In this document: positions 16,506 to 25,746 of the stretch, in pieces | Layout of the letters: each line of letters begins with the position of its first letter | How positions within the stretch are numbered: position 1 is the stretch's first letter | Assembly: GCA_964639665.1 (NCBI GenBank) | Contig: CAZXEU010000172.1 | Coordinates: 1 to 34,283, forward strand | Reading direction: 5' to 3' | DNA: 34,283 nucleotides | Source: CAZXEU01 sp964639665 | GTDB lineage: Bacteria; Bacteroidota; Rhodothermia; Rhodothermales; Bin80 | Notes under the pieces: generated by a model | What the model was told of the DNA's origin: nothing | The model's input: only the letters and a program-made list of their open reading frames with translations | Database searches by the model: none | Translations under genes and position numbers: made by a program

Positions 16506-16771
16506 TTTGACGTTCAGCAGACCGAGTGTCGGGCTCGAAGTCGCGATCCATTCGATTCTGGCATCACTTGATTATCCGCAGGCCTATGCCCCGCAATTCG
16601 CTGTAGGAATCTCGGGCAGGCCAATTCGGATCGAGGCGGGAACGCGGAAAGAATCAAGCAACGAGGGGAAAGCATCTCTGTGCCCCCACGATTAACAAGC
16701 CAACAGGGCATATGGCCCCGCTTCGGCGCTTCAGTCATTGCCGGCGTTGCTTCGAATTTGATCCATTTCGG

Positions 16772-19700
16772 CTACCTGTACAGCGTCATCCGCCGCGTTT
16801 GGATGGGCTGGCCCTCTGACTCCATCCGGTAGAAGTACATGCCGCTCGCGAACGCTCCAGCGCGCCATTTCAATCTGTGGACGCCGGGCGCATATACTTG
16901 GTCCGTTAGAATTGCCGCCTTTCGGCCGAGCGCATCAAAAACCGTCAGTCTTATCTGTCCTCGCTTGGGTACCCTGAATTCGATGGTCGTGGACGCATTG
17001 AACGGATTCGGGTAGTTCTGGTCAAGGCCGAATGTTGCGGGTACCGCATCTGCCTCTTCGGCTATTCCGACGGCAACTTCAAGGATCGGGACAGTCCAGA
17101 CACCGCGACCGTGGGTGCCCAGAATAGCCTCGCCGTCCCGAATCTTTATCTGCCATACTGGCACGGCCGGCAGGCCGTTGTCTGCATAGTGCCACCGAGC
17201 ACCATAGTCCCGGGACTCAAAAAGGCCAATTTCGGTACCTGCCCACAGCACACTCGGTGCATGCGGAATCACAACCAGGTCGAAGACAGCTACGTCGGGA
17301 AATCCATTCGTGCTTGTGTTCGATGAGGCGAAGCCGGAGAGATCGGTCCAAGTCTGCCCGAAGTCCTTGGTTTCCAGAACCTTGGGATGCCCGGAGCGCG
17401 AAAAGAGCGCGTAGGCGGTACCTGGCTCAATGGGATGTGTCGCCAGCCCGGAGATATAGGCCTCGGGAGGTCGCTGCATCAATGGGAAGGACGTCGGCTC
17501 GAAGGATTCGCCCCGGTCCCGCGAGACATGCACCTTGTTCAGGACTTGGCGATCACCTGGCTCAGATATCATGCCGTACCCGGTCCAAACTATGCTCGGG
17601 TCGGCAACGGAGACTTCTATCCTGGCAAATGTCCAGGGCTCCCAGTACGGGGATGAGATGGTCGTCAAGTCCCAGGTCTCGCCAAAATCTCTTGTATACC
17701 ACACGCCATCACTCGTGACGGAATACACATTGTCGGGAGCCTTGTCGGAGCTCGCAACCTGGGTATAAAACTGCGGATTGGGCGCGTCGAGCGACGGGTG
17801 CCAGGAAGCTCCACCATCGACTGATCTCCCTATGGAGGTCAACTGGGCCGAAATCAGGATTCTGTTCGGATCAGTAGCGTGCCATACCGTCTCGAATCCA
17901 TCGCCAGGCCCGGACTCTACCCACGCGTGCTTGCTGTTCGGGTTGCCGGGGGATCTCCACGTCCCGTTGTCCTGGGACCCGGCGACATACTCGGAGGCTC
18001 CAGGCTTCTTGGCTACCCCGTAGACCTGCATCGTATTGTATCCCGATCCCGCCTCATCCAGTTCTCTGTAGTTTCGGCCGTTGTCCGTGGACAACGCTAC
18101 GCCGCCGTCATTGGCATCCAGAAGCCAGAATTCATTGCGGGATTCATCAATCGGGATAGGCAGAATGTTGTGGTGATCCACATGTGTGTTGCGGTCGGGA
18201 TCGGTTTGATCGTCCAGTTCTCGACCAGGATACTCCCCGATCTCTACTGAAACTGAGACTGTATGACTCGGCAGATTGGTCGGGGTCCATGTAATCTCCG
18301 AATTCGCGAGGACTGGCCACATCATGTACAAGAGTCCATGGACCCAGCCGCCGTCTCTGGAGATGCTCTCGTGAGGCGAGGCGCCGTCGTACTCGTACTT
18401 GTGAACGAATAGGTATTCCAGACTCTGCACGTTACGCGGGCTGTGTATCCAGTCGAAGAAAAAGGGGATAAGGGTGAATTCGCCATCGTCGGCCTGATCC
18501 CGAAACGAGACCATCAACTGGCGACTATTCTCGGTATCCCAAACCTGAAACGGCACTTCAACGTAGCCGCCATAAATGTACTCCGCGATCGGTACCCGGG
18601 TCGTCCCGTTCAGGCCAGAATTCTCTGATACCCAGAAGCGATGCGCCAGCTGCGTACCCTGCCCCCAACGGATCTCAATATCTGTGTAGTCTGCCGGCGA
18701 TACTTCTACGGCGAACGGGTGATCGGCATAGATCCCCTGCTCCTTCCGGAAGTAAAGCTCATCTTCATAAATGTGCCGGAACGCAAGCCATTCGTCAGAG
18801 CCACCGAAGTCAAAATCATTGACTACAACCAAGCCTCGAACAATGCTGTTGCGCCAAAGGTGTATCCCGCCGACATACACGGTATCCGGCGAAAACGGAT
18901 GCACGGCCAGCGTGTTGTTGAACCAGCCTTGGGGCCCGAACCAGTTTATGTCGCTATAGGTAGCGGTGCGCTCCCAATTCATTCCGGCATCCTTGCTCAA
19001 GTAAAGGTCAGACAAGAATCTGAAGTCTCCTTCGCTAGTCCACGCATTCACGGCGGCGTACGCGATGTCCGGACTGGAGGGCGAATAAGCCAACTCGATG
19101 CGACCAAACGATTCGGGCTCCAGGTCTGCTGAAGCGTACGACCACGACAGCCCGGCATCCTTGGAATGAATTATGCCGCGTCCACTGACGCCGGCAATCT
19201 GCCTGCTGAATTCGCCGGGCTTTGCACGCAAGTCATCGACCCATTCGTACTCCGACGTAGTTCGGAATGCAGCATCCCAGCTTTCACCGCCGTTGACTGT
19301 TCGGAAAACACCCGCAGGGGTAGCAGCCAACACCACGTCCGGGTTAGTCGGATCTACGGCCAACCGGTTTACAAACCGGAAGTCCGGGTTGCCGGAAGTA
19401 GCCAACAGGTGATCCCAGGTTGCACCTCTGTTCACGGACTTGAATACGCCGTCACCGGCTACGGAACTGAAATAGCCAACGCCTTCTCCGGTGCCCATGT
19501 AGATTACGTTGGGATCACTCTCGGCCATGGCCAGGCTGTTGACGGCAAGGGTAGGCAGATCATCCGTCAGGGGCTGCCACGTACGCCCACGATCCGTTGT
19601 TTTCCACAGGCCGCCAGAGACCGAGCCAGCCCACCAGGTGTCTCTTGGATCCTCCGGATCAACCAGAATTGGGCGAGTCCGGCCACCGACGTTGCCAGGG

Positions 19701-20008
19701 CCTCGCTCGACCCAATTGAGCTTGGTGCCTGAGTTCTTCGCGGCATCAAGCGCCTTGTAGTATTCCGTAAAGCGATAGCCCATCGGGTAGTCGTTCGTCC
19801 CGTCTGAAGACGCCCTGATGTCGTGGTAGTACTGCAAGAACAGGTCCGGATGGCCCTGCGCACGCCCCTTGTACCTGGACTCTTCCGTCCGAGCCACAAG
19901 CGGGTCGACGCCGGAATGCGGGGTCGGACCGGTTGACCAAATCACGAAGGCGAGTGACAGCAGAACGCCAGCCACCACTGCAATTGATATCGGCCGGAAA
20001 AGTCTCAA
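16772..20008 (-). CDS. Large Asp-box (BNR/sortilin-like) protein with T9SS C-terminal sorting domain
   Basis: The protein has 1078 residues. The first codon is TTG at 20008, giving MRLFRPISIAVVAGVLLSLA, a good signal peptide; no ATG is better placed. It holds about eleven Asp-box repeats of the form S/T-x-D-x-G-x-x-W (for example TTDRGRTW, SKDAGLSW, SVDGGASW, TKDFGQTW, SRDYGARW), the mark of sortilin/VPS10-like beta-propellers. A segment at about residues 395–605 lacks Asp boxes and looks like an inserted beta-rich domain; THVDHHNILPIP follows it. The last 80–90 residues (LDQNYPNPFNASTTIEFRVP, VFDALGRK, SGMYFYRME, RMTLYR) are a type A T9SS sorting domain, so export to the cell surface or medium is predicted. 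Substrate or enzymatic role is unknown. Confidence 0.9.
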   Translation of the reverse strand: MRLFRPISIAVVAGVLLSLAFVIWSTGPTPHSGVDPLVARTEESRYKGRAQGHPDLFLQYYHDIRASSDGTNDYPMGYRFTEYYKALDAAKNSGTKLNWVERGPGNVGGRTRPILVDPEDPRDTWWAGSVSGGLWKTTDRGRTWQPLTDDLPTLAVNSLAMAESDPNVIYMGTGEGVGYFSSVAGDGVFKSVNRGATWDHLLATSGNPDFRFVNRLAVDPTNPDVVLAATPAGVFRTVNGGESWDAAFRTTSEYEWVDDLRAKPGEFSRQIAGVSGRGIIHSKDAGLSWSYASADLEPESFGRIELAYSPSSPDIAYAAVNAWTSEGDFRFLSDLYLSKDAGMNWERTATYSDINWFGPQGWFNNTLAVHPFSPDTVYVGGIHLWRNSIVRGLVVVNDFDFGGSDEWLAFRHIYEDELYFRKEQGIYADHPFAVEVSPADYTDIEIRWGQGTQLAHRFWVSENSGLNGTTRVPIAEYIYGGYVEVPFQVWDTENSRQLMVSFRDQADDGEFTLIPFFFDWIHSPRNVQSLEYLFVHKYEYDGASPHESISRDGGWVHGLLYMMWPVLANSEITWTPTNLPSHTVSVSVEIGEYPGRELDDQTDPDRNTHVDHHNILPIPIDESRNEFWLLDANDGGVALSTDNGRNYRELDEAGSGYNTMQVYGVAKKPGASEYVAGSQDNGTWRSPGNPNSKHAWVESGPGDGFETVWHATDPNRILISAQLTSIGRSVDGGASWHPSLDAPNPQFYTQVASSDKAPDNVYSVTSDGVWYTRDFGETWDLTTISSPYWEPWTFARIEVSVADPSIVWTGYGMISEPGDRQVLNKVHVSRDRGESFEPTSFPLMQRPPEAYISGLATHPIEPGTAYALFSRSGHPKVLETKDFGQTWTDLSGFASSNTSTNGFPDVAVFDLVVIPHAPSVLWAGTEIGLFESRDYGARWHYADNGLPAVPVWQIKIRDGEAILGTHGRGVWTVPILEVAVGIAEEADAVPATFGLDQNYPNPFNASTTIEFRVPKRGQIRLTVFDALGRKAAILTDQVYAPGVHRLKWRAGAFASGMYFYRMESEGQPIQTRRMTLYR

Positions 20009-20408
20009 GGCACAGCCCGTGTCGGTCCGCGTTACTTCCTCCCCGCTTGGCGCCTAATTCGAATCTACGATTGCGCCCTACAGACTTGTGTTACAGGCAA
20101 ATGGCCGAATGATACACATCTCGTTGAATTCGACCCCAAGAGTTTCGTGCTGGTTGACTTCCCTGATTTCCTTGGTGTGCCTGGATCAGGATAACGAGCC
20201 GGGCGGTGGCTTTTGTGCGAGGGAGCCTGCAGTTCTGACGGACGTTTTCGCATGGATTTGCTCCTCCGAAGCGAAGGAATGCGACAGGAGCACTCCGGCC
20301 AAATCGATGTAGGCAGTAAGGCCTACCATGCGGTGGCGTGTCCGCTGCCACCACGCGGGTCGGATTCGGAGATCGGGCCGAGCCTGGGACCCGCTGAGTT
20401 GATCGACT
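20009..20408. other. Gene-free stretch upstream of the T9SS Asp-box gene
   Basis: 400 bases with no convincing reading frame. It contains the promoter region of the minus-strand gene starting at 20008 and the 3' end of the Fe-S oxidoreductase transcript. I see no clear terminator with a T-run. Confidence 0.4.
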
Positions 20409-22448
20409 TTACGCGGTATCTGCCTCCAGCTGCTCATCCACCAACTCTGCCACATCCTTGATGTCTAGCTGCCGCGGGGCCGTCTTCGATGCGTCTGTCA
20501 GCATGGTCAGGCAAAACGGGCAGCCGACGGCAATTTTCGCCGCTCCGGTGAGTGCCGCTTCCTCGTAGCGCGCCTCACTGACCCGAGGTGACTCCTCTTC
20601 CTTCCACATCTGGGCCCCTCCCGCACCGCAGCAAAAGGAGGCTCGGCCGCTGCGCGGCATTTCGACAGACGGAATACCCAAGGCCTCCAGTATCTGGCGT
20701 GGAGCTTCCGTGATGCCGTTGTGCCGCCCGAGATAGCACGGATCGTGGAACGTGACGGTCTCCGCATCAGTGCCGGACTTGAGGTTTAGCCTTCCTGCCT
20801 CAGTGAGCTCTGCCAGAAGCTCGCTGTGGTGCACGACCTCGAAGTGGCCGCCAAGCGCGGGGTACTCCTTGCCCAGCGTGTGCAGGCAATGAGGGCACGT
20901 AGTGACGATTCGCCGCGGTCGCACGGAGTTCAACGTTTCGATGTTGGTCCTGGCGAGCTGATCGAAGAGGTATTCGTTTCCGCTACGCCGTGCAGCGTCG
21001 CCCGTGCAACGCTCACGCCTGCCGAGCGTCGCAAACCGGATGCCTGCAGCGTGCATGACGCGGGCTAGGGCACGCGCAGTTCTCTGGGCCCGCGCGTCGT
21101 AGGACGGTGCACACCCAATCCACCAGAGTATGTCTGCATCCGGCTCTTCCTCAAATGTCGGGATGTGCAGGCCTTTACTCCAGTTGGTCCGCGCCGCTGC
21201 ACCGACATTCCACGGGTTGCCGTTGCGCTCCATTCCTCGGTAGGCCGCCTCCAGTTCACGCGGGAATCTATCTTCCATCAGCACCTGGTGTCGGCGAATG
21301 TCCAGAATATCAAACATGGGTTCATTGCCCACGGGGCACACGTCCACGCATGCGCCGCAGGCTGTACATGCCCAGACCGCAGACTCACTTATGGCAAAGT
21401 CAAGGAGGCGATCGCCGGACGGCTCACCGGCCCGCAGCTTGTGCATGTGCTCACTGAGGTAATAGCGTTTGCTGATTTCGAGTGCGGCAGGTGAGAGGTC
21501 CTTGCCGGTTGCATAGGCCGGACACACCTCCTGGCAGCGATTGCACATAATGCAGGAGAATGCGTCCACCAGGCTAGTCTTGGGCAGCTCTTCCAGATAC
21601 GAGGCTCCGAACGATTCGACGGATTCGTCCTCGAAATCCAGTGGATCCAGGGCTCCAAGAGAACGGCGCTGGGGCTTAGTCCAGAAATTGAAGCCGGCCA
21701 TGATGAAATGGAAGTGCTTCGTGTACGGGAAGTACGGCACGAAAAGCAATATGAGGCCTAGCGCAAGCCACCAGCAGATATGATGGGCGAGGACAAGACC
21801 CTCCGGCGATATGCCGGCCCATAGCGGGCTAATGGCACTCGCCAGCGGCTGGTACATGTCCGGGCTGCCGGTCTCAAGCCGCTCCCGGGCAATTGCAAAC
21901 GTCTCTCCGGCGAATCGGAAGCCCACGTGGAAAAGGATGAACAAGCCCACGATCAGGGAGTCGCGTCGCACGTTCAGTTTCATTAGGCCAAGCGAGGCGC
22001 TGTCTCGCATAAGGACATCCGGCCGCGTAGTGAGCTCGCGCCCGGTTCGCAGCACAAACCTCCGCATGAGGAACCACGTCATCCCCACCATTACGGCTAC
22101 GCTGAGCAGGTCGGCCAGGAGCCGGTATGCGTTGCCAAGCGCCGCGGGCACGGCAAACGGCATCAGGCCGTAGCCCCGAGCCAAATCTCCGACATTGACT
22201 ATCAGATAGAAGATGAAGCCCCATGCGATCATCACGTGCATGAGGCTCGAAAAACGCCTCATCTTCCACAAGTCTGCCATAAGGACCCAGGTGCGCAGGG
22301 TCTTCCACAGGCGGCGGCCATCCAGGCGAAGAGGTTCGCCCCGGCCTTGCTGAATGGCCCTGAACACGTGGCCAAATCCCAGAACCGTGCCGTAAACGGA
22401 AAAGAGAGCAGCCAGTGCAAAAAGGACTTTCTCTGTCAGCGTGAGCAT
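20409..22448 (-). CDS. Membrane-bound Fe-S oxidoreductase (HdrD/FadF-like, NarI-type membrane domain)
   Basis: The protein has 679 residues from the ATG at 22448; a TTG at 22466 in the same frame would add six. The N-terminal third is a membrane domain with about six hydrophobic helices and several histidines suited to heme b, resembling nitrate reductase gamma subunits. Two [4Fe-4S] motifs follow (CIMCNRCQEVCPA and CTACGACVDVCPVGNEP). Two cysteine-rich CCG-type domains come next: GCAPSYDARAQRTA with RRERCTGDAARRSGNE, CPHCLHTLGKEYP, then HDPCYLGRHNG and ASFCCGAGGAQMW. This layout matches HdrD-like proteins that pass electrons between soluble flavoproteins, often ETF, and the quinone pool. No etfAB genes are visible here. 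The partner is therefore inferred, not seen. Confidence 0.9.
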   Translation of the reverse strand: MLTLTEKVLFALAALFSVYGTVLGFGHVFRAIQQGRGEPLRLDGRRLWKTLRTWVLMADLWKMRRFSSLMHVMIAWGFIFYLIVNVGDLARGYGLMPFAVPAALGNAYRLLADLLSVAVMVGMTWFLMRRFVLRTGRELTTRPDVLMRDSASLGLMKLNVRRDSLIVGLFILFHVGFRFAGETFAIARERLETGSPDMYQPLASAISPLWAGISPEGLVLAHHICWWLALGLILLFVPYFPYTKHFHFIMAGFNFWTKPQRRSLGALDPLDFEDESVESFGASYLEELPKTSLVDAFSCIMCNRCQEVCPAYATGKDLSPAALEISKRYYLSEHMHKLRAGEPSGDRLLDFAISESAVWACTACGACVDVCPVGNEPMFDILDIRRHQVLMEDRFPRELEAAYRGMERNGNPWNVGAAARTNWSKGLHIPTFEEEPDADILWWIGCAPSYDARAQRTARALARVMHAAGIRFATLGRRERCTGDAARRSGNEYLFDQLARTNIETLNSVRPRRIVTTCPHCLHTLGKEYPALGGHFEVVHHSELLAELTEAGRLNLKSGTDAETVTFHDPCYLGRHNGITEAPRQILEALGIPSVEMPRSGRASFCCGAGGAQMWKEEESPRVSEARYEEAALTGAAKIAVGCPFCLTMLTDASKTAPRQLDIKDVAELVDEQLEADTA

Positions 22449-23029
22449 CTTCAGCGTACCTGGCAAGGGACAACGGCCAAGATAAGATCCTCTCTAGAAT
22501 TGGCGAGGCGCCCGGCAGAAGGGACGTACGGCTGTGCGTAGTCCACCCTGGCAATAGCCCCAGCGCCCACAAGATTACCTTGCCGGCCGTGTTGCGGCGA
22601 CCCGCCGCAATCTCGGATCGCCATGTTCGAGCACGGATGCACGCAAGGCCGGCGCAGATGTAGACACCGACTTTTGGGCGCGGCGTTTCGACTCCAGAAC
22701 AGATCTTGTCGCGGTATGCAAAAGCGCACTCGAAACAGCAGCCGAATTACCTTCGCCTTGGCGGTTGCTTTGGGGGAGCAATAGCTGCGGGCTAAAGTCG
22801 CCGCGCCAATGTACCGTCGATTTGGCTCGGCGCCGTGCAGGACACTGACCGGCGCGACCGGATCCTACGCGAAGGAGTGTGCCCGGGTACATTCCGGCCC
22901 GCAGCGAGGAAAATCTCACGCACGCGCGGCACTACAGCCACCCAGCCTGCGACCGGTTGGCCACGGGCGGCGGGTCTCCATAATCAGGGCCGGCTGCCGA
23001 GTTTCGAGCAAAGGCGACAGGAGGACCGG
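22449..23029. other. Gene-free stretch between the Fe-S oxidoreductase and the FG-GAP/anchor-B gene
   Basis: About 580 bases without a credible gene; the overlapping short frames have arginine-rich, low-complexity translations typical of shadows. A short hairpin TTGCGGCG-ACC-CGCCGCAA lies at 22592–22610 but has no T-run. The region should carry the promoter of the Fe-S oxidoreductase and the 3' end of the gene at 23030. Confidence 0.4.
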
Positions 23030-25465
23030 TCAGGTATCCACGCTGCGTTTCCGGAGAATGAACATGCCCTCGTCACCGCTGGTAACGATTATGATACCGC
23101 TTTGAAAGAAGGGGTAATTGCTCCAGGATCCTCCGAAACTCGGCGTGTTTTCACCGTACGGTACCGTGTCGAAGAACCCCACTTCGACCGGATTCTCCCT
23201 ATCAGAGATATCCAGCACACGCAGGCCGGCCTGATAGTTGGACTGGTACATCAAATCATCCACGATGTACAGGTTGTGGTCGCTGGCCTTGTTCTCCGAT
23301 ACGTGCTCCTTTACGAGCTGCGGATCATCCAGGTCGGACACGTCCCAGATCATCGTCCTCGTTCCGTCCACTAGGCCCTGGAGTTCATCCAGCTCGTCGT
23401 TCATGTAGAAGAAGCGCTGGTCTTCCGTCAGCCACCCCTGGTGGGAATATCCGTAGTTGGGATAGGTGGCGTTTGACAGCTTTACTGGATTATCCTTGTC
23501 GCTCACGTCGGAAATGCTGAGCGCAGTTTCGTTGGCTCCGAAGCAGACCTCCTTGCCCAGGTGCTCGGTATCAGGGCCATGATAATTCACGCACTGCGCA
23601 TCATGCGAGTAGCCGGTGCCGCGCCGCCCGGTTTCGGCGTCCGCGAAGCAGCCCGCGAACGTAGGCTGAACCGGATCGCGGATATCAATCATGTGCAGGC
23701 CGCCTCCGCAGGTCTCGCCTCCGCCACCGCTGCCAACCGCGAAAGCGAAGCCCGTTTCCTCGTTGATTACAATGTTGTGCGCGCTGGCGATGCCGGTGTA
23801 GTGAGCACTGACTTCAAACGTAACAGGGGGACTTGCGACATCACGAAGTTGCCGCAGGTCAAACACCTGCATGCCGTGTTCGCCGGCACCATCGGCCACA
23901 ATAAAGGCATGGTCCATGTACACCTTTATATCCCGCCACGTACTGGCCGGACTTGCGGCCGTCTTTGGCAAATCGCCCACGTAAACGGGGTTATACGGAT
24001 CGGAGACATCCACCATGGAAGTGCCGTCAATGCGTCCGATCAGGGCCCATTCCTTGCCGGTTTCGGGGTCCGTCCATCCCCAGAGGTCATTGACATTTAC
24101 GCCGCGCCCTCCTCCGAGGTCAGGCACAGAGAGGAAAGACAGCAGATCGACGTCGCTGCACCCGAAAAGGTCGGCCTCGCCAGCTTCGCAAGCGACTTCA
24201 TCGCCCACAATAGATGCAATGCCGGCAACCTCGTCGATCACGCCGGCTCGTTCAACCCATTGGCCGCCAACGTCTTCAAATACGAAGGCCTTGCCTGCTC
24301 CGTAGTCGGCAGATGGCGCACCAAGCACGGCAACGCTTCCGCTGACATCAATCGTACTTCCGAGGCCCAACCGGGGCGCTCCTTCTGCCGCCGCCTCCAT
24401 GGGAACTACGCCGGATACGCCCAGCCACCGCTTCGTCTCACTGTCTCGCATGTAGCGGTAAACCGCACCCCCGCCCCGGTTCTCCATCAGCGCGCCAAGC
24501 CACAGGTCTCCATCGGCGAGCCTGACCGATGTACCGAGCATGCGCAGTCGTCCCGTGTCCGTAAAGCCGGAAAGGCGGCCGCTTTGCTGCCACTCGCCGG
24601 TTTCACTGTCCCTTCCAAACACAAAGACTGCGCCCTGATTGTCGCCAAACCTGGGCGCTGATGCGAAAATCTCGTCGCCTTCCAGAGCGAGCGAATATCC
24701 AAACAGGTGGCGCGATTCCAGTCCTTCCACGTCCAGTGTACCTGATTGAGACCAGGCATCGGTTTCAGGATCGTGCGTGTACACCAGCACGGCGCCTTCG
24801 TATGCCGGAGCCGAGACGACAGCAATATGCTCTCCAAGTGCCAGCGCCGCTCCAAATCCGGCTACTGGCGCGCGGCCCATGCGCCAAAACCGGGTCGAGC
24901 CCTCTTCGGCTTCTGCACCCGTATCGCTGCCGCGAAAAACGGCATGCTGGGTCCAGGTGCCGGATGCCGCGTCCATTTCATATACGTACACGGCGGCTTC
25001 CTCCGCGGTCGGGCCGGAGGCCGTCACGAGCAGCCGGTTGCCGAGTGCTGCGAGCTTGCTTCCGAAGCGGTGCTCTTCTGCGCTGCCGTCCGGCGCAATT
25101 CGTGCCGACTGGCTCCACATTCCGTTCTCCTGCATGAAAACATAGACTGCTCCCCGCTCTGAATCACTGTCGGCGGCGCCTACAAACAAGAGATTGCCCG
25201 CCGTTGCCAGGGTCGCGCCGAACTGATCCGGATCTGCGCCCGCATCGGATGCCTGTAGTCTCTGTTGTTCAACCCAGGCGCCGGTGTCGGCGTCCCGGCC
25301 GAAGACGTACACCGTACCAGGTCCGGCCTGGTTACGCGCGTAGCTGACAAAGACGGCGTCGTCGTTCGCGGCGACGGACGCCCCGAAGCCGGACTGCAGC
25401 GCATGCGCGCCACTCGCCGAACATGCGAGCATGGCGACAAAGAAAAGGAGGAAGCGAAGTTTCAT
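23030..25465 (-). CDS. Secreted FG-GAP and choice-of-anchor-B (LVIVD-type) propeller protein
   Basis: The protein has 811 residues. A signal peptide ends near residue 22 (ASGAHALQSG). Residues about 25–400 are FG-GAP-like repeats of the form 'FGxxLAxxGNxLxVGAxxxxxxxGAVYVF', for example DQFGATLATAGNLLFVGA and HRFGSKLAALGNRLLVTA. The C-terminal 370 residues match the 'choice-of-anchor B' family, with LVIVD-like repeats such as TSMVDVSDPYNPVYVGDLP, LHMIDIRDPVQPTFAG, ALSISDVSDKDNPVKLS and LRVLDISDRENPVEVGFFD. It also carries SHDAQCVNYHGPDTEH. There is no T9SS tail: the protein ends shortly after GIIIVTSGDEGMFIL. The start gaccATG has no Shine-Dalgarno. The protein is probably surface or periplasmic; its ligand is unknown. 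Confidence 0.85.
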   Translation of the reverse strand: MKLRFLLFFVAMLACSASGAHALQSGFGASVAANDDAVFVSYARNQAGPGTVYVFGRDADTGAWVEQQRLQASDAGADPDQFGATLATAGNLLFVGAADSDSERGAVYVFMQENGMWSQSARIAPDGSAEEHRFGSKLAALGNRLLVTASGPTAEEAAVYVYEMDAASGTWTQHAVFRGSDTGAEAEEGSTRFWRMGRAPVAGFGAALALGEHIAVVSAPAYEGAVLVYTHDPETDAWSQSGTLDVEGLESRHLFGYSLALEGDEIFASAPRFGDNQGAVFVFGRDSETGEWQQSGRLSGFTDTGRLRMLGTSVRLADGDLWLGALMENRGGGAVYRYMRDSETKRWLGVSGVVPMEAAAEGAPRLGLGSTIDVSGSVAVLGAPSADYGAGKAFVFEDVGGQWVERAGVIDEVAGIASIVGDEVACEAGEADLFGCSDVDLLSFLSVPDLGGGRGVNVNDLWGWTDPETGKEWALIGRIDGTSMVDVSDPYNPVYVGDLPKTAASPASTWRDIKVYMDHAFIVADGAGEHGMQVFDLRQLRDVASPPVTFEVSAHYTGIASAHNIVINEETGFAFAVGSGGGGETCGGGLHMIDIRDPVQPTFAGCFADAETGRRGTGYSHDAQCVNYHGPDTEHLGKEVCFGANETALSISDVSDKDNPVKLSNATYPNYGYSHQGWLTEDQRFFYMNDELDELQGLVDGTRTMIWDVSDLDDPQLVKEHVSENKASDHNLYIVDDLMYQSNYQAGLRVLDISDRENPVEVGFFDTVPYGENTPSFGGSWSNYPFFQSGIIIVTSGDEGMFILRKRSVDT

Positions 25466-25649
25466 GGTCTTGCGTCTGGAAATGGGTTGTTGCAGGCCCA
25501 GTGAACCGCACGCATGCGGTTTTGTGCCAGTCTCGTCACGATTTGTCGAACCCTGTTTGTAGCGCGTTCAGGAGTCGAATATGCACCGACGGGATTGTCT
25601 GTCCAGCGAAGGAATCATGGCCCGCTGCACCGCGCTGCGACGGGCCCGC

Positions 25650-25691
25650 AACAAAAGAGAAAAACCAGGCCCGGGCAGGCGCACTGCCCGG
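25650..25691 (-). terminator. Rho-independent terminator after the EAP-type Gfo/Idh gene
   Basis: An 8-bp GC stem (CCGGGCAG 25671–25678, CTGCCCGG 25684–25691) has a 5-base loop. On the minus strand it is followed within six bases by TTTTTCTCTTTTGT. It lies 56 bases past the stop of the gene at 25747. Confidence 0.65.
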
Positions 25692-25746
25692 ACAGGCGTC
25701 AATGCGCGCTCCTTCCAGGCCGTCGCGATGCCGCTCGTTGGGCCGC

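Noticed and set aside
22592..22610. Hairpin TTGCGGCG-ACC-CGCCGCAA as a terminator
   Set aside because: No T-run follows on either strand, and it is not placed just after a stop codon.
23561..24661. 366-residue plus-strand open frame
   Set aside because: It is fully antisense to the FG-GAP/anchor-B gene; its translation has no recognisable domain.
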